Source of the DNA: Athripsodes cinereus
Taxonomy: Eukaryota > Arthropoda > Insecta > Trichoptera > Leptoceridae
Length of the DNA: 64,000 bases
Direction of reading: 5' to 3'
Assembly (NCBI GenBank): GCA_947579605.1
Contig: OX388310.1
Span: forward strand, 186,001-250,000
Below are positions 34,417 through 44,543 of the stretch, in pieces. Position 1 is the stretch's first letter. Each line of letters starts with the position of its first letter. The notes below the pieces were generated by a model that was not told the DNA's origin, ran no database searches, and saw only the letters and a list, made by a program, of their open reading frames with translations. Position numbers and translations under genes: made by a program.

Positions 34417-34534
34417 TGGCCGGTTTCAATAACCTATCTATCCGTGACTGTCGATTGAAATCTATGATTTAAAATATAGAACACAATAGATTTCAATCGA
34501 CAGTAGCGGATAGATAGATTATTGAAACTGGCCA
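34417..34534. mobile_element. short foldback MITE beside the CARP acceptor site
   Basis: Arms of about 50 bp (tggccggtttcaataacc... and ...attattgaaactggcca) pair with three or four mismatches around an 18-bp centre. Flanks are TAA and TAT, so the duplication is unclear. It ends only about 117 nt from the acceptor at 34301. Confidence 0.7.
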
Positions 34535-34744
34535 TATATAATAATCATACGTGAAAATTAAACAGTGTTTAGTTTAACATTTTAAATCTCATATTATAAA
34601 AAAAATTTGTTAATTTTTAACTTTTAAACTCGAACATAAAATCTTAATAACCTATGTATAAAAAAATATTTAACAGTTGTGACGATAAATATATATAAAA
34701 TGTTTGAATATGTAGAACAAATGAATGATGATAGAATGACAAAA

Positions 34745-34925
34745 GAAATTCTATTCTTGGGTTAACCATACACATCAATTTCTCAAACAAGTCCTCGAAT
34801 TAGGTAGAAATATCGGCAAGCGTGTATGAAGAATTACACGAATGTAAAGAAAGCGAAAGTACTGTGTACGAACTGATCGAATAAGCATTATATTCTCTCT
34901 ATCGGCCTCATAAGGAGGATAGAAA
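34745..34925 (+). pseudogene. LINE-C remnant, diverged
   Basis: Parallel to 23000-23150: atcaatttctcaaacaagtc, gtgtatgaagaattacacga and atgtaaagaaagcgaa. No open frame. Confidence 0.5.
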
Positions 34926-34964
34926 TGTATTATGTAGATGGATAATTATGAATTGTATTGAATT

Positions 34965-35526
34965 CTTCTCTCTTTCTTCGCCCTCGCCTTTATCCCATTT
35001 ACTTGGGGTCGGCTCTCCTAGTCCTCATCTTCCAAGTTTTGCGGTCCCCTGCATCCTCCGCGCGCAACTTTGCCTCCTTCATATCCCTGGCAATTATGGA
35101 CATCCAGGTGGTCACTGGTCTGCCTGGTCTTCTGGGTCCTACTTCCACGTCCATCGTCTTTTTAATCATATTATCCTGTGGTAGTCTCAAGATGTGCCCG
35201 TACCATCTTAATCGGTTTTCGGTTATTTTTTCACCGATGGGAGCGACTTTGAAACTACCACGGATGTGGACATTTCTCACCCTATCCATCCTTGTTACAC
35301 CACCAGCCCATCTGAGCATTTTCATTTCATTGGTGTGTAGAGTCTGGGCGAGGTTATGTTTTAGGGCCCAACATTCAGATGAATAAGTCATGGTTGGTCT
35401 GACCACAGTTTTGTACACCTGACTCTTGATTTTTATTGGCATTTTCTTGTCACACAGTACACCAGAAACAGATCACCATTTCATCCATCCAAGCTTTGAG
35501 CGTTGTGCAATGTCATCGTCAATACC
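34965..35526 (-). mobile_element. 5'-truncated LINE with 17-bp target-site duplication
   Basis: An exact 17-bp direct repeat (atgaattgtattgaatt) at 34948-34964 and 35527-35543 brackets the insertion. The content is the end of a LINE ORF2 on the minus strand plus a short purine-rich end (gagggcgaagaaagagag) without poly(A), as in RTE-like elements. Confidence 0.9.
34999..35526 (-). pseudogene. LINE ORF2 C-terminal fragment (RTE-like)
   Basis: The minus strand starts with IDDDIAQRSKLGWMKW, a stop in place of the usual Arg/Lys, then SVSGVLCDKKMPIKIKSQVY and an open frame of 147 codons. The latter holds ECWALKHNLAQTLHTNEMKM, LRWAGGVTRMDRVRN, RLRWYGHILRLPQDN and RRPGRPVTTWM, ending in KTWKMRTRRADPK. 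This arrangement is typical of the post-RT region of RTE-like LINEs. The RT active site is missing and the upstream stop confirms it is dead. Confidence 0.8.
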
Positions 35527-35543
35527 ATGAATTGTATTGAATT

Positions 35544-35954
35544 AAAAATAAATAACTATAATATCTATATTATAGCTATTTTATGTAGTTTTTTCTATAA
35601 GTAAACATCCACAATATTGTAACCATAAGTTTTGTACTAGATCTAGTAGCGTATCGTATTGTACTATAGTGAAGATAGTAAGTAAGGGAAACATAATACC
35701 TTTACATTATAATATATAATGTCTCGCGGTGTATTGAGTAGGTACACTACACTATTCATTGTATGCACCTACATACATAACAATATGCACTGTTAAACTT
35801 TGCAATTACTTCTCAGGTGTTTCATATTATGAAGGGGACAGGTAGTTGGTAAGTACGTACACACCACCAAATATACTGCAGAGCCAACTCATAACTGAAT
35901 GGTGTTATACAACAATGATTCAAGTTATACCAAATTAAAACTCGTTATTTCAAT
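35544..35954. other. AT-rich intronic sequence
   Basis: Nothing recognised. Confidence 0.45.
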
Positions 35955-36483
35955 GTGAACTACTACTACTACTACTACTGTACCATCAGGGCATATTCTA
36001 AAAGTGGTGTTGTCAGTAAACCAGCTGCATGTAATAAACATACAAGTTGTCCTCTCCGTGGTTACAAAATTAAGGCACTCAGGGTGGTGGCAAACCTCAT
36101 CGCTGAATTAAGATGTAAAATGTCTTTATGCAGAATGACCAAGAAGATATATTAAGCTGAGAGGAATGGTACTCGGAGACCTGATCAAATGGCAGGATTA
36201 TTTAAATCAAATCCTACAGAACCGTCACTTGTTGAATGCATTAAACAGGAGAGCATGCATGAGGAATTGTATGACAGTGATAAAAGCTAAAGGTGTATGG
36301 AAGGATAGAAGTAGTGGCGCTCGATCCTTTCTGCCTACCCCGCGAGGGACGCAGCGTGATGGTATGTACATATGTATGTAAAATGACTTTATTTTCTTTT
36401 TCATTTATCTGTCTTCTACAGCACAGTCGAAAATTCACAGACAAGGGTGGGAGACCAATTCTTTGCCGGATGCCCCACGGAAC
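35955..36483 (-). repeat. family A copy split by a LINE-C insertion
   Basis: The tail half is 35955-36128 and the head half is 36392-36483 (acagcacagtcgaaaattca to tgccccacgga). They are separated by 36129-36376 and a near-exact duplication of gtaaaatgtcttta (36115-36128) as gtaaaatgacttta (36378-36391). Confidence 0.75.
36129..36376 (+). pseudogene. LINE-C 3' fragment inserted in family A
   Basis: Encodes RLRGMVLGDLIKWQDYLNQI, LQNRHLLNALNRRACMRNCM and VIKAKGVWKDRSSGAR, the best-preserved LINE-C C terminus here, ending in PRGTQRDGMYI. The flanking 14-bp duplication with one mismatch supports insertion by reverse transcription. Confidence 0.7.
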
Positions 36484-36559
36484 AAAATATTCGTGTATTG
36501 AAAATTACTTTATCAATGTACTAATATTATTTTTGAAGTATAGGTATTTATCACTTGTG

Positions 36560-36650
36560 TTGGCACGGAGAGGACAGCTTGCATGTTTTGTATGCAGCTG
36601 GTCTGCTGGCTACCCCACTTGTGGGATATGCCGTGATGGTATAGATAAAT
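36560..36650 (+). repeat. family A copy, tail half
   Basis: ttggcacggagaggacagct to gggatatgccgtgatggtat, followed by a tagataaatagata tail. Confidence 0.75.
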
Positions 36651-36940
36651 AGATATTTATCACTCAAAACATATTTTCTTTTAACTTTTTTTACTTGATA
36701 CATTATTCCATAACACATCCTACATAGTACACAACTCTGTGATGCACTTCTGTATTTGGGAGGAGTTTCCGGTGACAGGAAATTCATATTCCAAATATAC
36801 CTAACACTGCTCTATAAACACTTAACAAGTTTCTAATAATATAAGATTAATGTATGTAAAATAAAAGACATAGTTTTCTACTTTCTCCTTTAAAGTTCTT
36901 CTGAGAAATGTTATATTCAAATAAAAAAGTTATCAGGGTT

Positions 36941-37199
36941 TGATGATGATGATTATGGATGATTTTATTTTGACGCCGTTTAATAGTCCCTAGACCGTCT
37001 CAAGGGCGCCTATTATATTATTTAACTATCATAAAATTGAAAACACTAGTGATTGTCACATATTTGACTACAATGTGAGAATTTTATGTGAGTTCCAATT
37101 GAAGGTATTATTACATAATTGTCACAAATATTATTCACTAATTCACATTTTTAAATTTGAAATTTTTACTAGTTTAAAAATAATAACACCCAAAAATTA
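36941..37199 (+). repeat. repeat family G, copy 2
   Basis: Same layout as 12964-13220, beginning tgatgatgatgattatgg and containing ttgacgccgtttaatagtcc. The two copies differ by scattered changes and a few short indels. Confidence 0.7.
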
Positions 37200-38107
37200 A
37201 AATTTTGTTAATTTGAACAATTATAAGAAAAAAAAAATAATTTTGAAAAATGAGACGACAGAGGTTTCAGGCAGCTACTACCAGCGCCATCCACCGACGA
37301 CCGATGGTTTATTACGAATCCAAATACATTCGTCTTTCCAGAAACAGCCAACAGGTTTGAACACGAGACTTCGTTTTGAAAGTTATAAACTCTATCATCC
37401 AGTTAATCTTTTCAGGAACATAAGGTTTCATAAGAAATTTAATATTTTTTTCACCTGTTTTATTGTCAAAATGGAAGAATTGTGACCAAAAATACTATGA
37501 AATGACAGTAACTATTATGGTTTTGGAAAAAATGTATTCAAAAAACAATTTCCTGGGCCCATAAAAAAACTCGATTCACATTAAATATTAGTTTTATAAC
37601 AATACCTACTTGAAATTTGTCAAAATGTTACTAATACTGAATTTATCAATATTTTGTTGTATTTAATGCAAAGAAGGAAGAATTAAACATAAAAAATTAA
37701 AAACTGTACCTAATATCATGAAGTTTTTCGAATTCATCATCTTAAATTTATCAAGATAATAAAATTAAAAAATATATATATATTTTAAAACATCAGGATG
37801 ACATATATATATGTATCACCAGATCATCAAATTTATGATGAAATGAACCATATATTTTCATAAAATGACAATACATAAATAATATTTGTAATTGAAATCG
37901 TCAAAAATAGAGATTGCATCATTGAGAAATATATGTACTTGCTCTTAACCTCAAAGAGTTAACGAAAATCCTCGATTACAAAAATATTAGTATTACCTAT
38001 TTAGGTACCTACCTAATTATTTCAAATAAAAGATGTCACAAATATGTAAGTATGTATCCAAAGAACTTCACTAAAGTTGAAAAAAATATTAATGCTAACA
38101 ATAAATT
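37200..38107. other. AT-rich intronic sequence, nothing recognised
   Basis: A 90-codon plus-strand frame at 37213-37485 has no recognisable similarity and no splice context. Confidence 0.4.
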
Positions 38108-38222
38108 TCCCTTTCACGGCACAAGCTTTTAGCTTAGTGTGAAAGGTGTATAAGGTTGTATTTGGGTTTATAACAAAACCCAGATATATCTTTTTTTAAA
38201 AAATAAATAAAAAAAAAAAAAA
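38108..38222 (+). repeat. tRNA-derived SINE family B, 5'-truncated copy 2
   Basis: Lacks the tRNA-like head. It begins at ccctttcacggcacaagctt and ends in an A-rich tail (38200-38222). Confidence 0.8.
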
Positions 38223-38543
38223 TTGTTTAAATATAACAAAATTGTATTCAATTGTATGCAGACATTATAAAGTATTGTGTACTCGTATGTGATTTGTCTC
38301 CTAAATACATACATCCCAACACAATATTATGTATATTTGCAATATATGTAGAATTGCGGATGTTAGGAGGAAGTTTATAATATTGCAGTGACAGTCATTT
38401 GACAATAACTTTGCATAGAGAAAGTGCTTCTACTATTAACTGATTATGTTCCTATTCAACATAATATCACATAAGTACATTATATTCCTCAACAATATTA
38501 ATATATTCACTGTGTCGGTGTTAAGGTAGTAGAATTCCATATC

Positions 38544-38717
38544 GAAAAAATAAAACAGGTGTTTTATTCTACTAAAGATTATATTTTGTGAGAGAGACGT
38601 CTTTCGTCTTATGAGGACATTGTCAATCTTGACATTGACAATGTCCTCATAAGACGAAAGACGTCTCTCTCACAAAATATAATCTTTAGTAGAATAAAAC
38701 ACCTGTTTTATTTTTTC
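38544..38717. mobile_element. foldback family (FB), perfect 84-bp hairpin
   Basis: Positions 38544-38627 are exactly the reverse complement of 38634-38717, with a 6-nt loop (cttgac). The arm carries gtgagagagacgtctttcgt, shared with other FB copies. No coding capacity. The upstream flank gtgtcggtg...ggtagtagaattccat is also shared with 26930-26958 and, in part, 52280-52310, so the mobile unit may extend beyond the hairpin. Confidence 0.85.
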
Positions 38718-39045
38718 AATATTAATATAATTTATTCTTAAGCTTAATTTGAAATAACGTTCATCCGACTTAATCAATAACCTTAATAATGAACAAAAAA
38801 ACTGAGTGCTTACTTTCACGTTAATTTCAGAGACGGTATACAAAAGTTTTTTTTTTATATTCTTAAGGGACACAAACAGTTCAACGTAACAAATATTAAC
38901 ATTAAAATTTCTCCATCAAACAAACCAATCAAGGTCCCGCAAATTACCGAAGCGTATGACGAACACGTTGCTAGTAAATAATAACAATGTCTTTATAAAT
39001 AAATAATGTAAATATTTAGTTCCCCAAGTGCATTATTAATCTACT
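38718..39045. other. AT-rich intronic sequence
   Basis: Nothing recognised. Confidence 0.4.
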
Positions 39046-39305
39046 ACTACTACTCTGAATATACCTACCATCACGGCATATCCCAAAAGTGGGGTAGCCA
39101 GCAGACCAGCTGTACATTATAACATGAAAGCTGTCTTCTCCGTGGTAAAAAAAAATAAGTCATTCAGGATGGGTGGCAAATATCATCGATGAATTAAATA
39201 TGTAAAATGCTTTTACATATATTTTCGAAACCTGTCATTCACTGGACACTCGAAAACTAACGGAAAAGAATGGGAGAACAATTCTATGCCAGTCGTTCCA
39301 TGGAT
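39046..39305 (-). repeat. family A, full-length copy
   Basis: ctactactac, then taccatcacggcatatccca through to gtcgttccatgga. The middle is slightly diverged. Confidence 0.75.
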
Positions 39306-39566
39306 AAGCATTATTAATCCTATTCTTTAAAAATAAAGAGTTATTTTTGTATTATTCTTGAGGCATATAGGAGCTATACGATTTAAACAATTGTTTATAG
39401 ATGTTTTGAACCGTTCACAGTAATGTTTACGTTGCATTGCATTATAGTCAAGTGTCACTATTATGGGAATAGTGTTAGTGTTGGTAAACTGCGGTAAGTA
39501 AGTACCTGCGTCCCATAGTGCTTACTTTGCTCACCCACCCATGAGGTAGTCGTCACCGCTACTCTC
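39306..39566. other. AT-rich intronic sequence
   Basis: Nothing recognised. Confidence 0.4.
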
Positions 39567-39569
39567 TAA

Positions 39570-40096
39570 TGGGGTGTTCACATTTGGCGAATATCGCCAG
39601 CCGAATTTCAAAATATAACGCCAGGCGAAAAAACAAAATTCGCCGTACACCCATTGATCGTCACACCTGTTCACACAAGTCCACCGATATAGAAACGATC
39701 TGTCAGATGCGCTTTGATTTTGACACTGTTTTCAAAATGGCGTCGAGATGGAGATCGCGAAGTGTTTATTTTTAGTCGAAAATGTTATAGTAGAGGTTAT
39801 AAGGCGCCTTTTAATTAAGGAAACAAACGCCACAAACCAACAAAAAAGATAACAGCTGTCACGAAGCGGGAAACATTATAAAATTTATAGGTTATAAAGC
39901 TTTTACCATAGACACAAACGCCGCGCATGTGCAAATCGTTCGATCGCCCGAGAAAGTTGGAAGGTGGTCAACTCGAGACGATATCGTTTCTACTGGTTTT
40001 TATCGTTTCAGACTAGCTGTCATTTTGTTCACACGGTTCAAATGGCTGGCGATATTTTGGTGCCCTAGCGATATTCGCCAAAGTGAGAACACCACA
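39570..40096. mobile_element. 527-bp MITE, probably PIF/Harbinger type
   Basis: Termini tggggtgttcacatttggcg and cgccaaagtgagaacaccac form inverted repeats of about 26 bp that continue with aatatcgc/gcgatatt. TAA lies immediately outside each end (39567-39569 and 40097-40099), the 3-bp duplication expected of PIF/Harbinger elements. The interior is CpG-richer than the genome around it and holds no transposase. The 68-codon frame at 39569-39775 is incidental. Confidence 0.8.
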
Positions 40097-40099
40097 TAA

Positions 40100-41181
40100 A
40101 GCTCCAGTATCCGCTTACAATATATATATAATGACAAAAGTTTCCAAAGCGCAATGTCAGGATATTACTGCCACCTGTTTCTATACTTTCGGCTAAAAAA
40201 CGTAGTACATACGAAGGTAGGTGGGTATGTATCTAAGTAGGTATATAAAATCGTAAAACTCCGAGTTCAATAATCAACAATCGCTACCTAATAATAATTC
40301 AAATTACAGTAGTACAATAGAAAACAACGAAACTAAAATGTTTTCTTTAACAAATTGGAAACGTTTTCAACAACAAAAGGTTCAACAAAAAGAAGAAATG
40401 AATTTAAAGGTCGGAATACATTTTACCCTCAATTTCAGGTGCTTGTTGTTTGGAAATAACTATTTTATTAGGTTTTTCTAATGGTAGGTGACCCTTCATA
40501 CATATTAAACATTCAACATTATAGGTGAACGGAGAATGACACAGTAGTAGGTAATATGAAGGGAAATGTTCCTATGTAATGAATTCTTATACGATATCTT
40601 CATTTTTATGAAAATAACTGACCGTGTCTTTAGTACCTACATGATGGTAATCCACGAAGAATTGCAAGTAGTAGATACTGTTCTCTAGTAGGTATTTATA
40701 GATATTTTGTTCAATTAAAACTGAGATACGTCTATAAACCGATTTCTCAAAAATGAGCCTGCGTCGGCTCGTACGTTTTCGTTTCGTTTTTGTAACGCCA
40801 AAATGTGTTTTGAATACGGGCTCAAATGCTTATAAGAATACATAAGTATTTATTTTTTTTTTTATTTTTTTTTTTTTTATTTTTACAATATTTAGAATCA
40901 AACAGTCGCTACACAATATGTTGACAATTAATACATTTAACATGTAGACCAGCGAAGATTCCACTCTTACCAGAAATGTCTCAGTCTTGAGGAAAAAAAA
41001 GTTAAAGTTAAAATTCTCTAAAAAAGTCAAGTTAATTTAAAAACAACGATAATACAATACTTAAAACAATACAAAAACATAAATATAAAAGCAAAAAATC
41101 CTAAAATACTAGAAATCAGTCCTTCAGTCACATTAGTCTTGAGATAGAAGGTAAAGTTAAAATTTTCTGAAAAAAGTCAAA
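40100..41181. other. intronic sequence with a CpG-richer patch
   Basis: 40735-40830 (gcctgcgtcggctcgtacgt, cgtttcgtttttgtaacgcc) contrasts with the flanks and may be an old DNA-transposon end. The rest is AT-rich, with long T and A runs at about 40850-40880. Confidence 0.35.
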
Positions 41182-41362
41182 GAGTTCGTGGGTAGCCTGG
41201 AGGTAGAGTCTCGGCCTCCAGAACAAGGGGTCCGTGGTTCGATCCCAGGTGCCGGCAAACTCCCCTTTCACGGCACAAGCTTTTGGCTTAGTGTGAAAGG
41301 TGTATAAGGTTGTATTTGGGTTTATAACAAACCCGGATATATCTTTTTAAAAAAAAAAAAAA
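41182..41362 (+). repeat. tRNA-derived SINE family B, best full-length copy
   Basis: The head is tRNA-like, with an A-box segment TAGCCTGGAGG (41193-41203) and a B box GGTTCGATCCC (41236-41246), as needed for an internal RNA polymerase III promoter. The body contains two short hairpins (cctttcac...gtgaaagg and gggtttataacaaaccc). An A-rich tail closes it at 41347-41362. Five copies are visible in the window on both strands, which supports a real SINE family. Confidence 0.85.
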
Positions 41363-43116
41363 TCTAAAAATATAAAATCCCAAAATACCAGAAATCAAAA
41401 CAAAACAAATAAACAAAATCACCCATCCAGTATGAGTCACAAAGCCCAATCAAATACACAGCCAATATCCAATGTCCCAAGGATGCTATGATCGAGAGAG
41501 CCATGCATTCAAGCAAGCACAAATGTAGATTGTATAAGGATTGTATAAGGATTATGTAGATTGTATAAGGATTCGTATACCTTATTGAGATGAAAGCGAA
41601 ACAAGTTTAGAAAAAAAGCTTTAATGGTTTAAGAGTTTTTGAGGATGCATTATTTTATACTACAAAGGTAATGAAGATATTATATTTATAATAGAAAAAT
41701 ATATTACCTTAAATAAGCTCTGTGCGCAGAAATTGACAAATATATAGGTGTAGTTAGATTAGGTATATACTCACTAAGAGTGTGTTTGGTTTATGAAAAC
41801 ATTAAAGTAAAATTCGAAACAAAAATCACAATGTTAGATATGATATAAGGCAGGAAGGTAATGGTAGAGAAGATAATATTGTGTTTACATGATGTTCGAT
41901 ATAAAATTAGATTTGGCTGATGTTTCATATGTGTTTGAGTTATATTGGTGGGAATACATCATATGAAATGAATAATGAATCGAATTTCTTTCCAAAACAA
42001 CTCTCTTGCCATTTGGCATTCAAATCCATAGATTTTCTGTAAACATTTCCCCACACCGCGTGAGATTTGTAGCAAAGCCTCGTGTGTGCGGAGCGGAGCT
42101 ATGGTGAATATTTGGAAGACAAATAAGATGGGGAGTGTGTTAAAAAAGAAAACATTTGGGATGAAGTATTAAGAGATCAATAGGGGGACGAAACTGGGTG
42201 CTAGGTGAAAGGGAAAGGGATGTCACATATTGGCGATTTGTCGCAGCGGAAAATCGCTGAATGCAAATATAATAAAGATACCAACGAAATTACTCATTCA
42301 ATAGATGAACAAACTATTCTAAATAAACAGAAGCAATTTATTCTTTATAATTTAATATCCTTTGTGGAATATCAAATGTTTACAATATTTCAATGGAAAT
42401 ATTATACCTCTCGCGTTTTACTTGGTGAATTTAAAAAACTGGAAGAACAGCTGATGTTCAAAATACTAAATATTTTTGTGTTTGTGATATTTTACTTCTA
42501 CTTGTCATAAAAGAAAACAACATAATAAAAAAATACCTATATAAATTAGCAAAAAAAAAACTCCAGCTTTTTCATGAATTAGTAGTTGCACAATTTTTCA
42601 CAGAATAAATAAATATTTTACAAGCAAAAAAAATGAAAATATTACAATATTGTCTTACATATTTATTGAAAAAATCACACGATATTGAATTAATTCGTAA
42701 TAAATAATTTTGTTTTAAAAAAATCCACCTTTCGCTCGGGTCGTGTGCGGAATGCGGTTCACCGCCCCCTCGTACAGCACACATACCCGTTTGTATGTGT
42801 GGCAGTGACCTCCCCTTATTCTAAGGAGGCTGTAAGTTGTTCTGAGTCGGTGTTTACATAATGTTCTTACAGAGTGGCTTACGTCTCACACATCAGACCA
42901 ACTATAAGGTCTCAACTGAAAAACATTGTAACGTATTTAATTTCTATCTATCTGTCTATACAATAACAGTGTTTGGTATAAGTGGGGATGTGATATAATT
43001 CCCTGTATTTGATATACATTCATATTGTGCCATTTAAAAAGGACGTTCAGGATTTCAGCATTCCCTAATGCTAACAAACACAATTAAGTAATGTTTTGCG
43101 TAAATATATCTTGTGC
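41363..43116. other. intronic sequence with tandem unit and a GC-richer block
   Basis: 41525-41575 holds three imperfect gattgtataaggatt units. 42715-42900 is GC-richer (gtgcggaatgcggttcaccg) with an 8-bp hairpin acacatac/gtatgtgt at 42779-42800; the family is unknown. A 101-codon frame at 42205-42510 is unrecognised and has no splice support. Confidence 0.35.
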
Positions 43117-43316
43117 CGAGTGTCCTGTAAAAGGCAGGTGTTCGAAAAATTTAAGACATTTTACATCTTAAATTCAGCGATGAGGTTTGCCACCCATCCT
43201 GAATGTCTTGATTTAATATTGGCACGGAGAGAACAGCTTGCATGTTTATTATATGTAGCTGGTCTGCTGGCTACCCCACATGTGGGATATTCCATGATGG
43301 TATAGTAGTAGTAGCA
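43117..43316 (+). repeat. family A copy with TAG tail
   Basis: cgagtgtcctgtaaaaggca through to tccatgatggtatagtagta. Head truncated. Confidence 0.8.
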
Positions 43317-44528
43317 TTTGCGTAAATATTTCTCAGTATCTTATGTAAGTTGTATGTATTACTTATTCATTGTATTATTTTCATTAAATAAAAAAAAGTA
43401 AAGAAACTCCAAGTAAAAACCAAATCCAAATAACTGATAAATTATTTTGTCACATACGAGGATCTAAAGTTAATGTGATTTCACATTGAGTGTTCTATAA
43501 AACCATACTAAGAGACGCGCTTTTTGAATTCTTTATAACATATTTGGGGAAAACTTCTTGAGACAATAATATTATTATTTCGTGAAACAGTAAAAAATAG
43601 CGAAGTTCTTTAAATTTAGTTAAAACAGAGAAAAGTAAGTCATTTGAATTTCCCATACAAATACGCATTTCTTCCACAAGACGAATTGACTGTTATTAAA
43701 AGCAACCAACTGTAATAAGCATGTAAAATGTGGTGAATGTATCTACCGGAACTTCACACATTTTTGTGTGAAGTTCCGGTCTAAAATATGGCTCAGGAAT
43801 TTGTAATATTTCAGTAACAGGATATTTACAAAGACATCTGTGCATTTGTAGATTCCAAATGGGATGAGATTTTCCCATTTAGTTTATGCATTAGTGTCCA
43901 AAGCTTATTTGCTGGTTAATTAAATATTCATAAATAATTTTATAATCAAATAATTTGAGTTCAAATTTATTTTCAAAATATCATAATAGAAGATTGAAGA
44001 ATGTGTGGGAATTATAGCTATAAATACAAACAACTTTCTCCTTTTGATATTCCCTGTGAAAATGTTAGTGTCACTTTGGCAAATGATTAGGAGTAAAGAT
44101 TTATGAATTCCTTCACACAACACAATGCTGACACAGACTGGGTGCAGAATGCTGAGGGAGAACTTTCTCCCTCACCAACCCTTCTCACAATCTGCCTGTT
44201 GTGTAACCCTTGACTCCAACCAGCCTGCTAGGTACAACCAATTCTCCCTCACAAGGAATGTCTGGATTCCGCAGACAGATTGCTGAGCGGAGATGAGGGG
44301 AACTTTACCCAAATTAGAGGTATTTAATCGTGGTACACATGATTCTATTATATAATTATATATGACTTACACACTAACTTGTGTAAAGCGCGGAGATCTC
44401 TCACTGAATAGTTGTAATGCCAGACAACAGGAAATATACAATCCTTTAGTAATAGTTGTTACCTTACTATCAAAACATACCATACCCATAATTCGTAACA
44501 TTTTCAAAATCCAAATTAAAGATTTAGT
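43317..44528. other. intronic sequence with a short perfect hairpin
   Basis: accggaacttcacaca and its complement at 43746-43779 form a 16-bp stem. 44130-44300 is GC-richer (ctgagggagaactttctccc, ctgacacagactgggtgcag) and may be an old repeat. There is no supportable gene. Confidence 0.4.
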
Positions 44529-44543
44529 AATGTTACATCAGTA

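Noticed and set aside
39569..39775. 68-codon protein
   Set aside because: It starts at the edge of a MITE and runs through its terminal repeat; no similarity and no other support.
41182..41260. Possible tRNA gene
   Set aside because: A and B boxes are present, but the arms do not form a cloverleaf and the unit recurs with a common body and A-rich tail, so it is a SINE head.
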